A stretch of DNA of 64,000 nt, taken from contig NC_033633.1 of assembly GCF_001540865.1 (NCBI RefSeq), positions 9,300,120-9,364,119 of the forward strand, given 5' to 3'. The notes beneath the pieces are model-generated. The model was not told the DNA's origin, ran no database searches, and saw nothing but the letters and a program-made list of their open reading frames with translations. A program made the translations under genes and the position numbers. The DNA is from Ananas comosus (Eukaryota > Streptophyta > Magnoliopsida > Poales > Bromeliaceae). Of the stretch, positions 24,038 to 33,999 are shown in pieces. How positions within the stretch are numbered: position 1 is the first letter of the stretch; each line of letters starts with the position of its first letter.

Positions 24038-24355
24038 TATGATCTGAAAAATCCCCAAATTTTGTGATCGAAACCTTCACGCTAAATCGTGAGATAAAAC
24101 ATCAAAAAAAAGGGGAAAAACAATACCGATCGAAGGGGAATCGGAGTCCAAGATTAGGGTTTCTTCGCTGTTCACGGAGTTCGGCGACCACGGAGAGAGC
24201 TTTTGAATCCAACCTAAAATAAACACAAATTGGTTGATGAGGGGGGAAAAGGATTAATCGTACCTATTTGGATCGGGGAGACAGGCGAGAGCGAGAGCGA
24301 GGTCGAGGGCGAGTGCTAGGGCTAGGGCTAGGGCTAGGGCTAGGGCGAACTCTAC

Positions 24356-24390
<35 letters not shown>

Positions 24391-24430
24391 GAGTGGGCGA
24401 TGGGAGAGGGGGTTTATGGACGGAAAATGG
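24038..24430 (-). promoter_or_regulatory. Duplicated BRCT-gene promoter, 5'UTR, exon 1 and intron 1 upstream of the DUF3444 gene
   Basis: This block aligns, same orientation, with 11600-12035. Shared stretches include ATCTGAAAAATCCCCAAA (intron 1 acceptor), ATCGAAGGGGAATCGGAGTC and AATCCAACCTAAAA (5'UTR acceptor), then GGATTAATCGTACC (donor), GGGCGAG repeats and GA repeat. The copy's start codon is GTG instead of ATG and its exon 1 is frame-shifted by one base, so it no longer encodes the BRCT N-terminus. Its splice sites survive. It can plausibly supply promoter and spliced 5'UTR to the DUF3444 gene about 170 bases downstream. The similarity stops at the intron 1 acceptor on one side and just before the tRNA-Pro side on the other. 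Confidence 0.75.
24358..24390. repeat. (GA)n microsatellite beside a (GGGCTA)n run
   Basis: GGGCTA is repeated five times at about 24320-24345, followed by GA repeat. The unit differs from the plant telomere unit TTTAGGG, so it is not an interstitial telomere. Confidence 0.8.
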
Positions 24431-24648
24431 TGCCAGAAGTAAATAAGAGTCGTGCTACCCATGCACCCCATTTAGAGTTGTAGATCCTACAACTTCTTGA
24501 TCTAACGGCTGATATAAACTTGGTTTGAAAAAAAAAAAAACCAGTGTTAGCCNTATGGCTGTCCAAGATATAGGGTAAAGCTGGCTACTATAAACTTGTT
24601 GATTCATATATGGACATTATTTGATGTGTAATTTATATTATCTTTCAG

Positions 24649-24876
24649 ATGCAGGAGAGTAACGCATGTAATTATTTTGGTTGGTACGACCCACAATTTA
24701 CGAGCCGGAGTATCTCAGTGGTTAATAGTTTACTAGAAAACAATAATAAGTTCCGGGAAGAAGCCGCAGTTGCAGCAAAGAGAAAAAGATAGAAATGGGC
24801 CGTTTTTGTCATGTATGGGATAGTAAGTGGGATTTTTTGGTCATCCTGCTATAACTTGTGTGGCAAGGGTACATGA
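24649..24876 (+). pseudogene. GRF-zinc-finger-like small protein exon, copy 1 (nonsense mutation)
   Basis: It follows an acceptor (TATCTTTCAG) and opens MQESNACNYFGWYDPQ, the second half of a GRF-type zinc finger (the C-N-Y-F-x-W-x-D core). A coiled-coil-like LLENNNKFREEAA and a hydrophobic tail follow. TAG at 24790-24792 replaces a Trp codon present in copy 2. The total length to the old stop is the same 228 bases. The first exon, which should hold the first cysteines, is not visible upstream, where a single N at 24553 marks an assembly join. Confidence 0.55.
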
Positions 24877-25356
24877 CCACCCTGTATCATGCAGGCTGTA
24901 GTAATCTTTTATATATATATATATATATATTAGTCGTTGTGTTGTACAAATATAACCTGTTGTATTATTTTGTGGTAGACTTTACAATATATCAATAGTC
25001 TTGGTGCCGTGTGGTTATGTTGCTTTAAATTCTACGTTTTATTATAATATCGTGTTACATCTTATGGCGTAAAGAAAAATTTTGTTCTAATGTTAATCCT
25101 ACATATGTAATGTGAGTTACCTCCAATGTTCAATACGAATGTACTGTCAGTTTTATACACTTGTGCACTTTTAAATTTGTACATATTGTTAGAAAGTGAT
25201 TTACCGTTGTATGTCTTGTTTAGATATATCCATTACTCAAAACCTGCTTCTACGTTATCAAAAGGACTGACGGATATAGGTGTGCCAAAATACATCTATA
25301 AGTGGTGAAAGGGCGAATTCATGTACCTACCAGAGATAGCTAACAACGGAACACTT

Positions 25357-28095
25357 AAAGGGCGGTTTGGTACATGTGTAGTGTCCACTTAGAATGGGTA
25401 GGCTTTACTTTTGCAGTTATAGAATAGAATGGAATAGTTGTAGATGTGACATGTACATCTCTAGTGGTAATGGGCACACCCATATACGTGCCACTTTCAT
25501 AGGCTAGGATTTGCTTTTGCAGGTATAGCATAGAATGGAACAGTTGTAGAGTTCACATGTACAGTTCTAGTGTTAATGTGCACACCCATATAACTTCAAA
25601 TTCTATATGTCCACTTTTCCATGCTAGGCTTTACATTTACAATTATAGCTTTTCATGGAACTATTATAAGTCAGTATAGTACATCTAAAGCGATATAGGG
25701 AACACCCATAGACCCGTGACTGAAATGTCGATCTCTGCAATGGTGCGACCTGTTTTAGCTATTTGGGTCATCTCGCATCTAACGCAAAATATAGAAACAT
25801 CTATATGTCCACTTCAATATGGTAGGCTTTATTTTTGCAGTTATAACTTAAAATAGATCAGTTATACTACTCCCCGGAATATCTGTAGGACTAAAGAGCA
25901 CACCAATATACCTGCCACATCTATATGTCCACTTTCATATGATTGGCTTTATTTTTACAGTTATAGCTTCAAATATATCAGTTATACCACTCCCCGGAAC
26001 ATCTGTAGGGTTAAAGAGTATACCCATATATCTTTCATATCTATATGTCCACTTCTATATGGTAGGCTTTACTTTTACAGTTATAGCTTAAAATAGAACA
26101 GTTATACTACTCCCCGAAACATCTGTAGGGGCTAAAGAGCACACCCATATATCTGCCACATCTATATATCCACTTCTATATGGTAGGCTTTATTTTTGTA
26201 GTTATAGCTTAAAATAGATAAGTTATACCACTCCCCGGAACATCTGTAGGGCTAAAGAGTACACCCATATACCTGCCACATCTATCTATCCACTTCTATA
26301 TGGTAGTCTNATGTGTAATTTATATTATCTTTCAGATGCAGGGGAGTAACGCATGTAATTATTTTGGGTGGTACGACCCACAATTTACGAGCCGGAGTAT
26401 CTCAGTGGTTAATGGTTTACTAGAAAGCAATAATAAGTTGCGGGAAGAAGCCGCAGTTGAAGCAAAAAGAAAAAGATGGAAATGGACTGTTTTTGTCATG
26501 TATGGGATAGTCAGTGGGATAATGTGGTCATCCTGCTATAACTTGTGTGGCAAGGGTACATGACCACCCTGTATCATGCAGGCTGAAATAATTTTTATAT
26601 AGTGTTGTTATGTTAGTCGTTGTGTTGTACAAATATAACCTGTTGTAGTATTTTGTGGTAGACTTTATATTATATCAATGGTCCTGATGCCATATGGTTT
26701 TGTTGCTTTAAATTCTACGTTTTATTTTAATATTGTATTACAACTTATGGCGTAAAGAAAAATTTTGTTCTAATGTTAATCCACTTCTATATGTAATGTG
26801 CGGTTATAGTTCCAAATAGAACTGTTATACCACTCTACGGAACATTTGTACGGCTAAAGAGCAGATCCATAGACCTTTCACATCTATATAATATTTTCTG
26901 TGGTAGGCTTTATTTTTCCAGTTGTAGCTTAAAATATAACAGTTATACCACACCCCGGAATATCTGTCGGGCTAAAGAGCACACCCAAATACCTACCACA
27001 TCTATATGTCCACTTCTATATGGTACCCTTTACTTGTGCTGTTATAGCTTAAAATGGAACAGTTATACCACACCCCGGAACATCTGTAGGGCTAAAGAGC
27101 ACATCCAAATACCTGCCACATCTATATGTCCACTTCTATATGGTACCCTTTACTTGTGTTGTTATAACTTAAAATAGAACAGTTATACCACTCCTCGAAA
27201 CATCTGTAGGGCTAAAGAGTACACCCATATACCTGTCACTTTTATCTATCTACTTCTATTTGGTCGCCTTGGGTTGTGCGGTTATAGCTTAAAATGGAAT
27301 AGTTATACCACACCTCGGAACATCTGTACGGCTAAAGAGCACACCCAAATATACCTGCCGCATCTATATGTCCACTTCTATATGGTACCCTTTACTTGTG
27401 CTATTATAGCTTAAAATGGAATAGTTATACCACACCCCGGAACATCTGTAGGGCTAAAGAGCACATCCNAAATACCTTCCACATCTATATGTCCACTTCT
27501 ATATGGTACCCTTTACTTGTGCTGTTATAGGTTAAAATAGAACAGTTATACCACTCATCGGAATATCTGTAGGGTTAAAGAGTACACCCATATACCTGTC
27601 ACATCTATCTATCCACTTCTATATGGTAGCCTTGGGTTGTGCGGTTATAGCTTAAAATGGAACAGTTATACCACACCTCGGAACATTTGTAGGGCTAAAG
27701 AGCACACCCATATACCTGCCACATATATATGTCTATTTTTATATAGTAGCCTTGGGTTGTGCGGTTATACCTTAAAATGGAACAGTTATACTACTCTCTA
27801 AAACATCTGTAGGGTTAAAGAGCACACCCATATACCTTTCACATCTATATAATATTATTTCTGTGGTACCATTTATTTTTTCAGTTATAGCTTAAAATAG
27901 AACAGTTTAACCACTGCCCGGAATATTTGTAGGGCTAAAGAGCACACCCATATACCTGCCACATCTATATGTCCACTTCTACATGGTAGCCTTTGCTTGT
28001 GCGGTTATAGCTTAAAATGGAACTGTTATACTACTCCCCAGAACATCTGTAGTGCTAAACCACTCCCCTATATGCCAGCTAGATACATATGTCTA
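25357..28095. repeat. Tandem array of about 120-bp units (interrupted by GRF copy 2)
   Basis: The unit contains CCACATCTATATGTCCACTT, then ATATGGTA, TTATAGCTTAAAATAG, ACAGTTATACCAC, CGGAACATCTGTAGGG and CTAAAGAGCACACCCATATA. Starts at 27001 and 27121 give a 120-base period. The array runs through about 25370-26309 and 26790-28090, split by 26311-26780. Copies differ by scattered substitutions. Single Ns at 26310 and 27469 fall in it, so copy number is unreliable. No coding frame is maintained. Confidence 0.85.
26336..26563 (+). CDS. GRF-zinc-finger-like small protein, 3' exon, copy 2 (75 codons visible)
   Basis: The exon follows TATCTTTCAG and is open to TGA at 26561-26563. It reads MQGSNACNYFGWYDPQFTSR at the start, then a heptad-like LLESNNKLREEAAVEAKRKR and a hydrophobic segment WTVFVMYGIVSGIMW. 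This order (GRF half-finger, coiled coil, single membrane helix) is common in small plant GRF proteins that often accompany transposons. The upstream exon with the remaining zinc ligands is missing because N26310 lies 26 bases before it. Whether it is expressed is unknown. Confidence 0.5.
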   Translation: MQGSNACNYFGWYDPQFTSRSISVVNGLLESNNKLREEAAVEAKRKRWKWTVFVMYGIVSGIMWSSCYNLCGKGT

Positions 28096-28104
28096 CTTCT
28101 ATAT

Positions 28105-28330
28105 GGCAGCACTAACCTCGTCGCGCGTCGGGCCTCCAAATAAGTGATTAAGGAGGACTTGAGCGCTAACAGAAGGTGAATCTGACCCTTTCGTTGCTGT
28201 TGTAGTTCCGACGACGCTCAATACTTACCTGCGCCTCCTTAACCGGCGCAGGGACATCATCAATCTCAACAGGTGCCATTGCACTTTCTGAATATCTATC
28301 TTCGATACGATAACTCTCATAAAATTATTT
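28105..28330 (-). pseudogene. Rearranged fragment of Ulp1-gene exons
   Basis: CAGCACTAACCTCGTCGCGC to GAATCTGACCCTTT repeats exon 29820-29721 and its donor. CCGACGACGCTCAATA to CATCATCAATCTCAAC repeats part of exon 30129-29945. In the intact gene these are separated by an intron; here they nearly abut. It lies just downstream of the intact gene's stop codon and is probably a by-product of copying or deletion inside the element. Confidence 0.6.
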
Positions 28331-28685
28331 TGCAAACATAATAAAATCTGGATAACATCTCATCTATGATAAAATCGGAGAAAATGACATCACGGTAAAT
28401 CGACACATTACATCAATAGGATAAATTGACTAGACTCTTATTAACACTCACATTACACAAAATACATCAAGAATATGATTAAGCAGAATACAAGATTACC
28501 AGTCACAAATTCACAATTGCACATTCACAATCATATATGAAAAATCTGTGAACGACCACTCATAATGTGCACAATTGTACATTCACAATCATATATATAC
28601 AAATTGCCCAGTACAATTCACAATTGCACAATAATATATAAACACACTGTACAGTACCAGTAATAATTGCAAAATCCTATAACAT

Positions 28686-31600
28686 TCAGACATCATCTTT
28701 TGCGACTATGCACTCAATCATAGAAGTATAGGTCAAACAACATGGATCCTTTAAGATCGCACTGATCATATGAGCACGGAAGGAGGGGGGGTCATTATCG
28801 TACAATGATAGATCGGGGAGGCCGTTTCTTACGATTCTTTCAGCAAAAAGGCATGTGTACATGCCACAATCAACTTCGATGGAACCCTGTTGTTGACATT
28901 CCTTATGAAATATGACGTCAGAAGCGCCGACAGGGATTTGGAGGATGTGCTCAAAATAGGACGTAAACCATTTCGCCTTTCCAAGACAAAAAAAATGGTT
29001 AATTAATTCAAATGAGTAGATAGTAGATGTTACTGTCGCGTGAATAAATAACTAAAACACTCTGTCTACTGAGAAAAATAAAATAATACCAGCAGCTGTG
29101 CCGCGTCCTGTGCCCCGCTGTGGCTCCACAAAGAGTTCCAACTCTCAAAACGTCGTTCCTTCAAATCAATCGATAGCAAATGCCAATGCCAATTACTATG
29201 TAACGGAATAAGTACATATCTACAAGTGTTGCAGGTTTGTGTATTTATTTTATCCAGAAAGTGACGTATAGATGCGGATCCAAATGCGACATCCTTCACA
29301 AAATCAGCTGTTACTAGATTATTCTTTCCATATCCCTGCATCTTATTGAGTACGTGCATCTGCACAGAAACAGAGAACAAGATAGCATCTTCAGTGAAGG
29401 CTAATAGTGATCTTCAGAAAACAAGAAAGCATCTTCAGAGAACAGAATAGCATAGAAACAGAAAACAAAATAGATAACAACTAATATAATAGTGAAGGCA
29501 TCAAACTCACCGCAACTTCAGTTCGCAAGAAAATACCCGGTTGACTAAATTTATGTACACCACAGCAATCGAGCTTATTAATTATATGGAAATATACATT
29601 AATCACCTAAATAAAACAATCAGCAAAACAATGAGAATTAGAATAATATAGATATAATTAGATATGTATATAACAAGCTATAAGCGCTAACTACAATGCA
29701 TAATCTGTGCCAGCACTAACCTCGTCGCGCGTCGGGCCTCCAAATAAGTATTCATTGAGGACTTGACCACTAACAGAAGGTGAATCTGACCCTTTTGTAT
29801 TATCTTGCCATATGGGTCCCCTATAAAAAGAACATTTAATTAATAATACGAAAGAAATTAATGTTCTGTCCAGCTAAGGTAGAATATTTGACCAAAAATA
29901 TCTAATCCTAACTAATCACTACATGTATATAAGGATTGACGAACTTTGTTATAGGTCGGGAAATTAGAAAATCTATTGCGTCCTGCTCCACTTTGGGAAT
30001 TTTATCTCTTCCGGGATACTTGCGACGACGCTCAATAATGACCCCAGGCTCCTGATCCGGTACAGGGATATCATCAATCTCAACGGCTTGTTTTGCACTA
30101 TCTGAGTGTCCATGTTCAGCTTTAATTTCCTATATTGAACAAACTCACGTGAAAAAGTCATATTTTATATGATATAAGTTTATTCGCACTAAACTTAATC
30201 ATGTATATCATACCAGAAGGACCTCAGCAATGGTCCCTGTCGCAGTATCTGATGCCTCTTCACTAGCTTCAGCCCCCCCGATCTTCAAAGAATGATGCTG
30301 CTTTCGTCTATAGTGCCGGGTCAAAGGACGTTCGCCCGGCGTAAAATCAGGAGACATTCTCTTTTCTTTCCTTGCACGATGTTTAATTCGTTGAATTCTT
30401 GAAGGAATGTCCCTTATTACAGTCTCGCCAACATCAACTCTCTGTTGGCTGCTTTCTTCAACCGCTGCGCCTTGGCCACCTTGATGTGGATCAACACCGG
30501 CTTCGGCTCCGCCTTCTGCAGCAGCGGCTGTACTAGCGCTAGATAGTTGCGCTTCAAGCTTTGCATTTTTTTCTTTTAGCATTGCATTCTCCCCCTCCAA
30601 CATCTTATTCCGATCTTGTAGTTTATTAAGAGCTTGCTCCAATTGATTCAATAAGGAGCTGATATTATTGCTACTTTCACCGGCAGCAGTTGTTGCCGCG
30701 GGGGCCGCTGCCTGTACCACATTCGAGAGAGATGTACGAAAGGACAATATCACAATTTGACAAATAAAATCTACCAAAATAATATTTTCTACTACCTCAA
30801 TTCAGTAATACCTGTTCCGGTCGGCTGCCACGTAACGTGGGCTTCAATATAGACATATCATTAGGGCGGTAAGTAAATGTGGGTACAACCTGCCAAAAAG
30901 ATAAATCTATTTAATAAGTATTATAAGAAAATTATATAAAACTACATTCCTTACAGTAATGGTTACCTCTGCAGGAGTATAACTCGGCAGCTTTGTTAGA
31001 AGCTTCTCGTAACACCGATATGCTTTTGAACCCTTCCATTTTCTCATCCGAAGGACAGCCTTGTCTTCGTCGGAAGTACCTAACCCCTTTATATGCTTAT
31101 AAGCCCAACTCTGTAAGTTTATCAAGAATTGCGATTATTATTATTATTAAAAAAATTATGCAAGAGATATTCTATTGACAAAATACATCAAGGATATTAC
31201 TTAATAAAAATGCTATTGTATATCCGTCAATATAGCCGGCAAGTCTTTCTTGGCCGCTATTCCGATGCTTCACACGCGGGGATGCTCTGGAGATCGAACT
31301 GACAAGATAATTACATACAGCATGGCCCAAGGCATATTCATCTATTCTATGCACATCATCTATATATCTATATATCGCCTTCGACACATTGTAGTGGCTG
31401 GTCGGAAAAAGGACTGTCGCAAATACGTATAATATAAATATACGCGCAAAATCAGCTGCCATCTCCTCTCCATTTTGACAAGCAATACTGTACAAAATAT
31501 GTCTTAATTTCGACCTATCAGCATGCCGATAGTCACCATCGAAATATTTATCAAGAGTGCTCGACTTTACACTCTTGCTTTGCCATTCTATTGGTTCCCC

Positions 31601-31786
31601 CTCTGCTGGCAGCCTCACCAAAATGGATATTTTCTCTAGACAAAAGGGAAGAAATGTTTCTTCAATTCTAATACCTCTTCTCTCTTCGTCCCAAAAACTG
31701 AGGAGGTAATCGACTAACACAAGATCTTGTTTAATTGGAGGCAAGTCGAGATAAGAAAAGAATGGAGTGGTCTTCAGAAGTGCCAT
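28686..31786 (-). CDS. Ulp1/C48-type cysteine protease of transposon origin, 9 exons, about 753 aa
   Basis: Exons: 31786-31187, 31110-30967, 30889-30812, 30711-30214, 30129-29945, 29820-29721, 29606-29511, 29359-29090, 28976-28686 (TGA). Phases close, giving 2262 bases. The first exon's 3' end is the least certain. The N-terminal part (LPPIKQDLVLVDYLL, FCLEKISILVRLPAEGEPIEW) is the plant-mobile-domain-like region usual in these proteins. Exon 4 encodes a coiled coil (LLNQLEQALNKLQDRNKML) and a basic stretch. The protease domain spans the last three exons: His in NWHWHLLSID, Asp in the same motif, and Cys in VDCGMYTC with Gln just before, so the catalytic set is complete. Such proteins resemble SUMO proteases but are carried by plant DNA transposons; their substrate is unknown. 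Upstream frame: see the adjoining entry. Confidence 0.8.
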
Positions 31787-32034
31787 CTATTCATCGGACA
31801 TTACACCACGTAATGCGGGGTCAGCTGTTTGAATTCTACCCGCAGTCTTCGGCAACTCTGAAACACACATTGTGGTGTGCAGATGAACTGGGTAACATCT
31901 GCCCACAACAAGCTCCATGGTTGCCCTTTTAGCTTTTGATGGCCTCTCCTTTTTTTTTTCTCTGCAGAATGCGCAGATGTGCCTTCACCACTTGTAGTGG
32001 CCTTCTTGCCCGACTTGGCTCTGGTGGAAACCAT
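31787..32034 (-). pseudogene. Possible original 5' part of the Ulp1 gene, separated by an in-frame TAG and a frame change
   Basis: An ATG at 32034 opens MVSTRAKSGKKATTSGEGTS, then a lysine-rich run and KLKGQPWSLLWADVTQF, but this frame ends at 31801. In the frame of the protease gene the same DNA reads TADPALRGVMSDE, then TAG at 31789-31787, then the Met at 31786. Either an intron (acceptor TGTGTTTCAG near 31865) plus a Trp-to-stop change, or simple decay, separates the ancestral N-terminus. Translation from 31786 would still give a near-complete protein. Confidence 0.4.
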
Positions 32035-32099
32035 TTTTTCACCTACATTTTATGAACCACAAGTAGGTACATAACTTCGTTCTGAAAGTAACTAGAAAA

Positions 32100-33900
32100 T
32101 AGTGTTCTATTAAGCTCTAAGAGTGTTATATTCTACTATGATAAAAGAGTGTTGACAATCATAAAGCTAGCAATTAAGAGTGTTCTATTAAGCTTTACAA
32201 CTGTTCTATTATGGCATAAAACTGTTATAAACCAAAAAACTGATAGCAGTATTCTATTAAGCTTTAAGAATGTTCTATTAAGTCATAAAAGAGTAAGATT
32301 GCAATGTATACATGTTCGCAAGTGTAAATTTGATAAAACTGTTCTATTAAACTCTAAGAGTATTATATTCTACTATGAGAAAAGAGTGTTGACACCATAA
32401 AGCTAGCTATTAAGAGTGTTTTATTAACTTTTACAAATGTTCTATTATGGCATAAAAGTGTTTTATTCTACTATGACAAAAAAGTGTTGACAACCATAAA
32501 GCTAATAGAGTGTTCTTTTAATCTTTACAACTGTTCTATTATGGCATAAAAGTGTTCTATTCTACTTTGACAAAAGATTGTTCACAACCATAAAGCTATT
32601 AAGAGTGTTCTATTGGCCTTTACAACTGTTCCATTATGGCATAAAACTGTTCTAAACTAAAAAACTGATAGCAGTGTTCTATTAAGCTTTATAATAGGCA
32701 TAAAAGAGTAAGATTGCAATGTATACAAGTTCGCAAGTGTAAACTTGATAAAACTGTTCTATTAAGCTCTAAGAGTGTTCTATTCTATTATGAGAAATGA
32801 GTGTTGACACCATAAAGCTAGCTATTAAGAGTGTTCTATTAACCTTTACAACTGTTCTATGCCATAATAAAAGTGTTTTATACTAAAAAACTGATAGTAG
32901 TGTTCTATTAAGCTTTATAGTAGACATAAAAAAGTAAGATTGTAATGTATACATATTCGTAAGTGTAAACTTGATAAAACTGTTCTATAAGCTCTAAGAG
33001 TGTTCTATTCTACTATGAGAAAGGAGTATTGACACCATAAAGCTAGCTATTAAGAGTGTTCTATTAACCTTTACAACTNNNNNNNNNNNNNNNNNNNNNN
33101 NNNNNNNNNNNNNNNNNNNNNNNNNNNNNNNNNNNNNNNNNNNNNNNNNNNNNNNNNNNNNNNNNNNNNNNNNNNNNNNNNNNNNNNNNNNNNNNNNNNN
33201 NNNNNNNNNNNNNNNNNNNNNNNNNNNNNNNNNNNNNNNNNNNNNNNNNNNNNNNNNNNNNNNNNNNNNNNNNNNNNNNNNNNNNNNNNNNNNNNNNNNN
33301 NNNNNNNNNNNNNNNNNNNNNNNNNNNNNNNNNNNNNNNNNNNNNNNNNNNNNNNNNNNNNNNNNNNNNNNNNNNNNNNNNNNNNNNNNNNNNNNNNNNN
33401 NNNNNNNNNNNNNNNNNNNNNNNNNNNNNNNNNNNNNNNNNNNNNNNNNNNNNNNNNNNNNNNNNNNNNNNNNNNNNNNNNNNNNNNNNNNNNNNNNNNN
33501 NNNNNNNNNNNNNNNNNNNNNNNNNNNNNNNNNNNNNNNNNNNNNNNNNNNNNNNNNNNNNNNNNNNNNNNNNNNNNNNNNNNNNNNNNNNNNNNNNNNN
33601 NNNNNNNNNNNNNNNNNNNNNNNNNNNNNNNNNNNNNNNNNNNNNNNNNNNNNNNNNNNNNNNNNNNNNNNNNNNNNNNNNNNNNNNNNNNNNNNNNNNN
33701 NNNNNNNNNNNNNNNNNNNNNNNNNNNNNNNNNNNNNNNNNNNNNNNNNNNNNNNNNNNNNNNNNNNNNNNNNNNNNNNNNNNNNNTTTGTGAACAAGTT
33801 TTTGTCATAGTAGATAATAGAACACTTTTATGGTCATTAAATAGAACAGTTGTAAGTTAAAACACTCTATAGCTTTATGGTTTGTCCAACACTCTGTTGT
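32100..33900. repeat. Tandem/nested AT-rich array 2 (TGTTCTATTAAG family) with gap 33079-33786
   Basis: Phrases GTGTTCTATTAAGC, ACAACTGTTCTATTATGGCA, GTGTTGACACCATAAAGCTA and AAGATTGCAATGTATAC recur. CATAAAGCTAG at about 32160, 32395, 32812 and 33037 suggests a higher-order unit of roughly 225 bases made of shorter 90-105-base pieces. The 708-N gap and inverted copies after it (33830-33920) suggest a collapsed or palindromic array. Confidence 0.75.
33079..33786. other. Assembly gap (708 N)
   Basis: This N run lies inside tandem array 2. Sequence before it is one orientation (TTTACAACT) and sequence after it reads as the reverse complement family (TAGAACAGTTGTAAGTT), so an inversion point probably lies within the gap. 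Confidence 1.
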
Positions 33901-33999
33901 CATATAGTAGAATAAAACACTTTATCGCATACATATACGAGAATAAATATGAACATATGAACATAACTTTTAATTAAACAAACATAAGTATATACATAA

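Noticed and set aside
24318..24347. Interstitial telomere repeat
   Set aside because: The unit is GGGCTA, not TTTAGGG.
32994..33808. Two open frames of about 250 codons
   Set aside because: They consist mainly of the 708-base N run.
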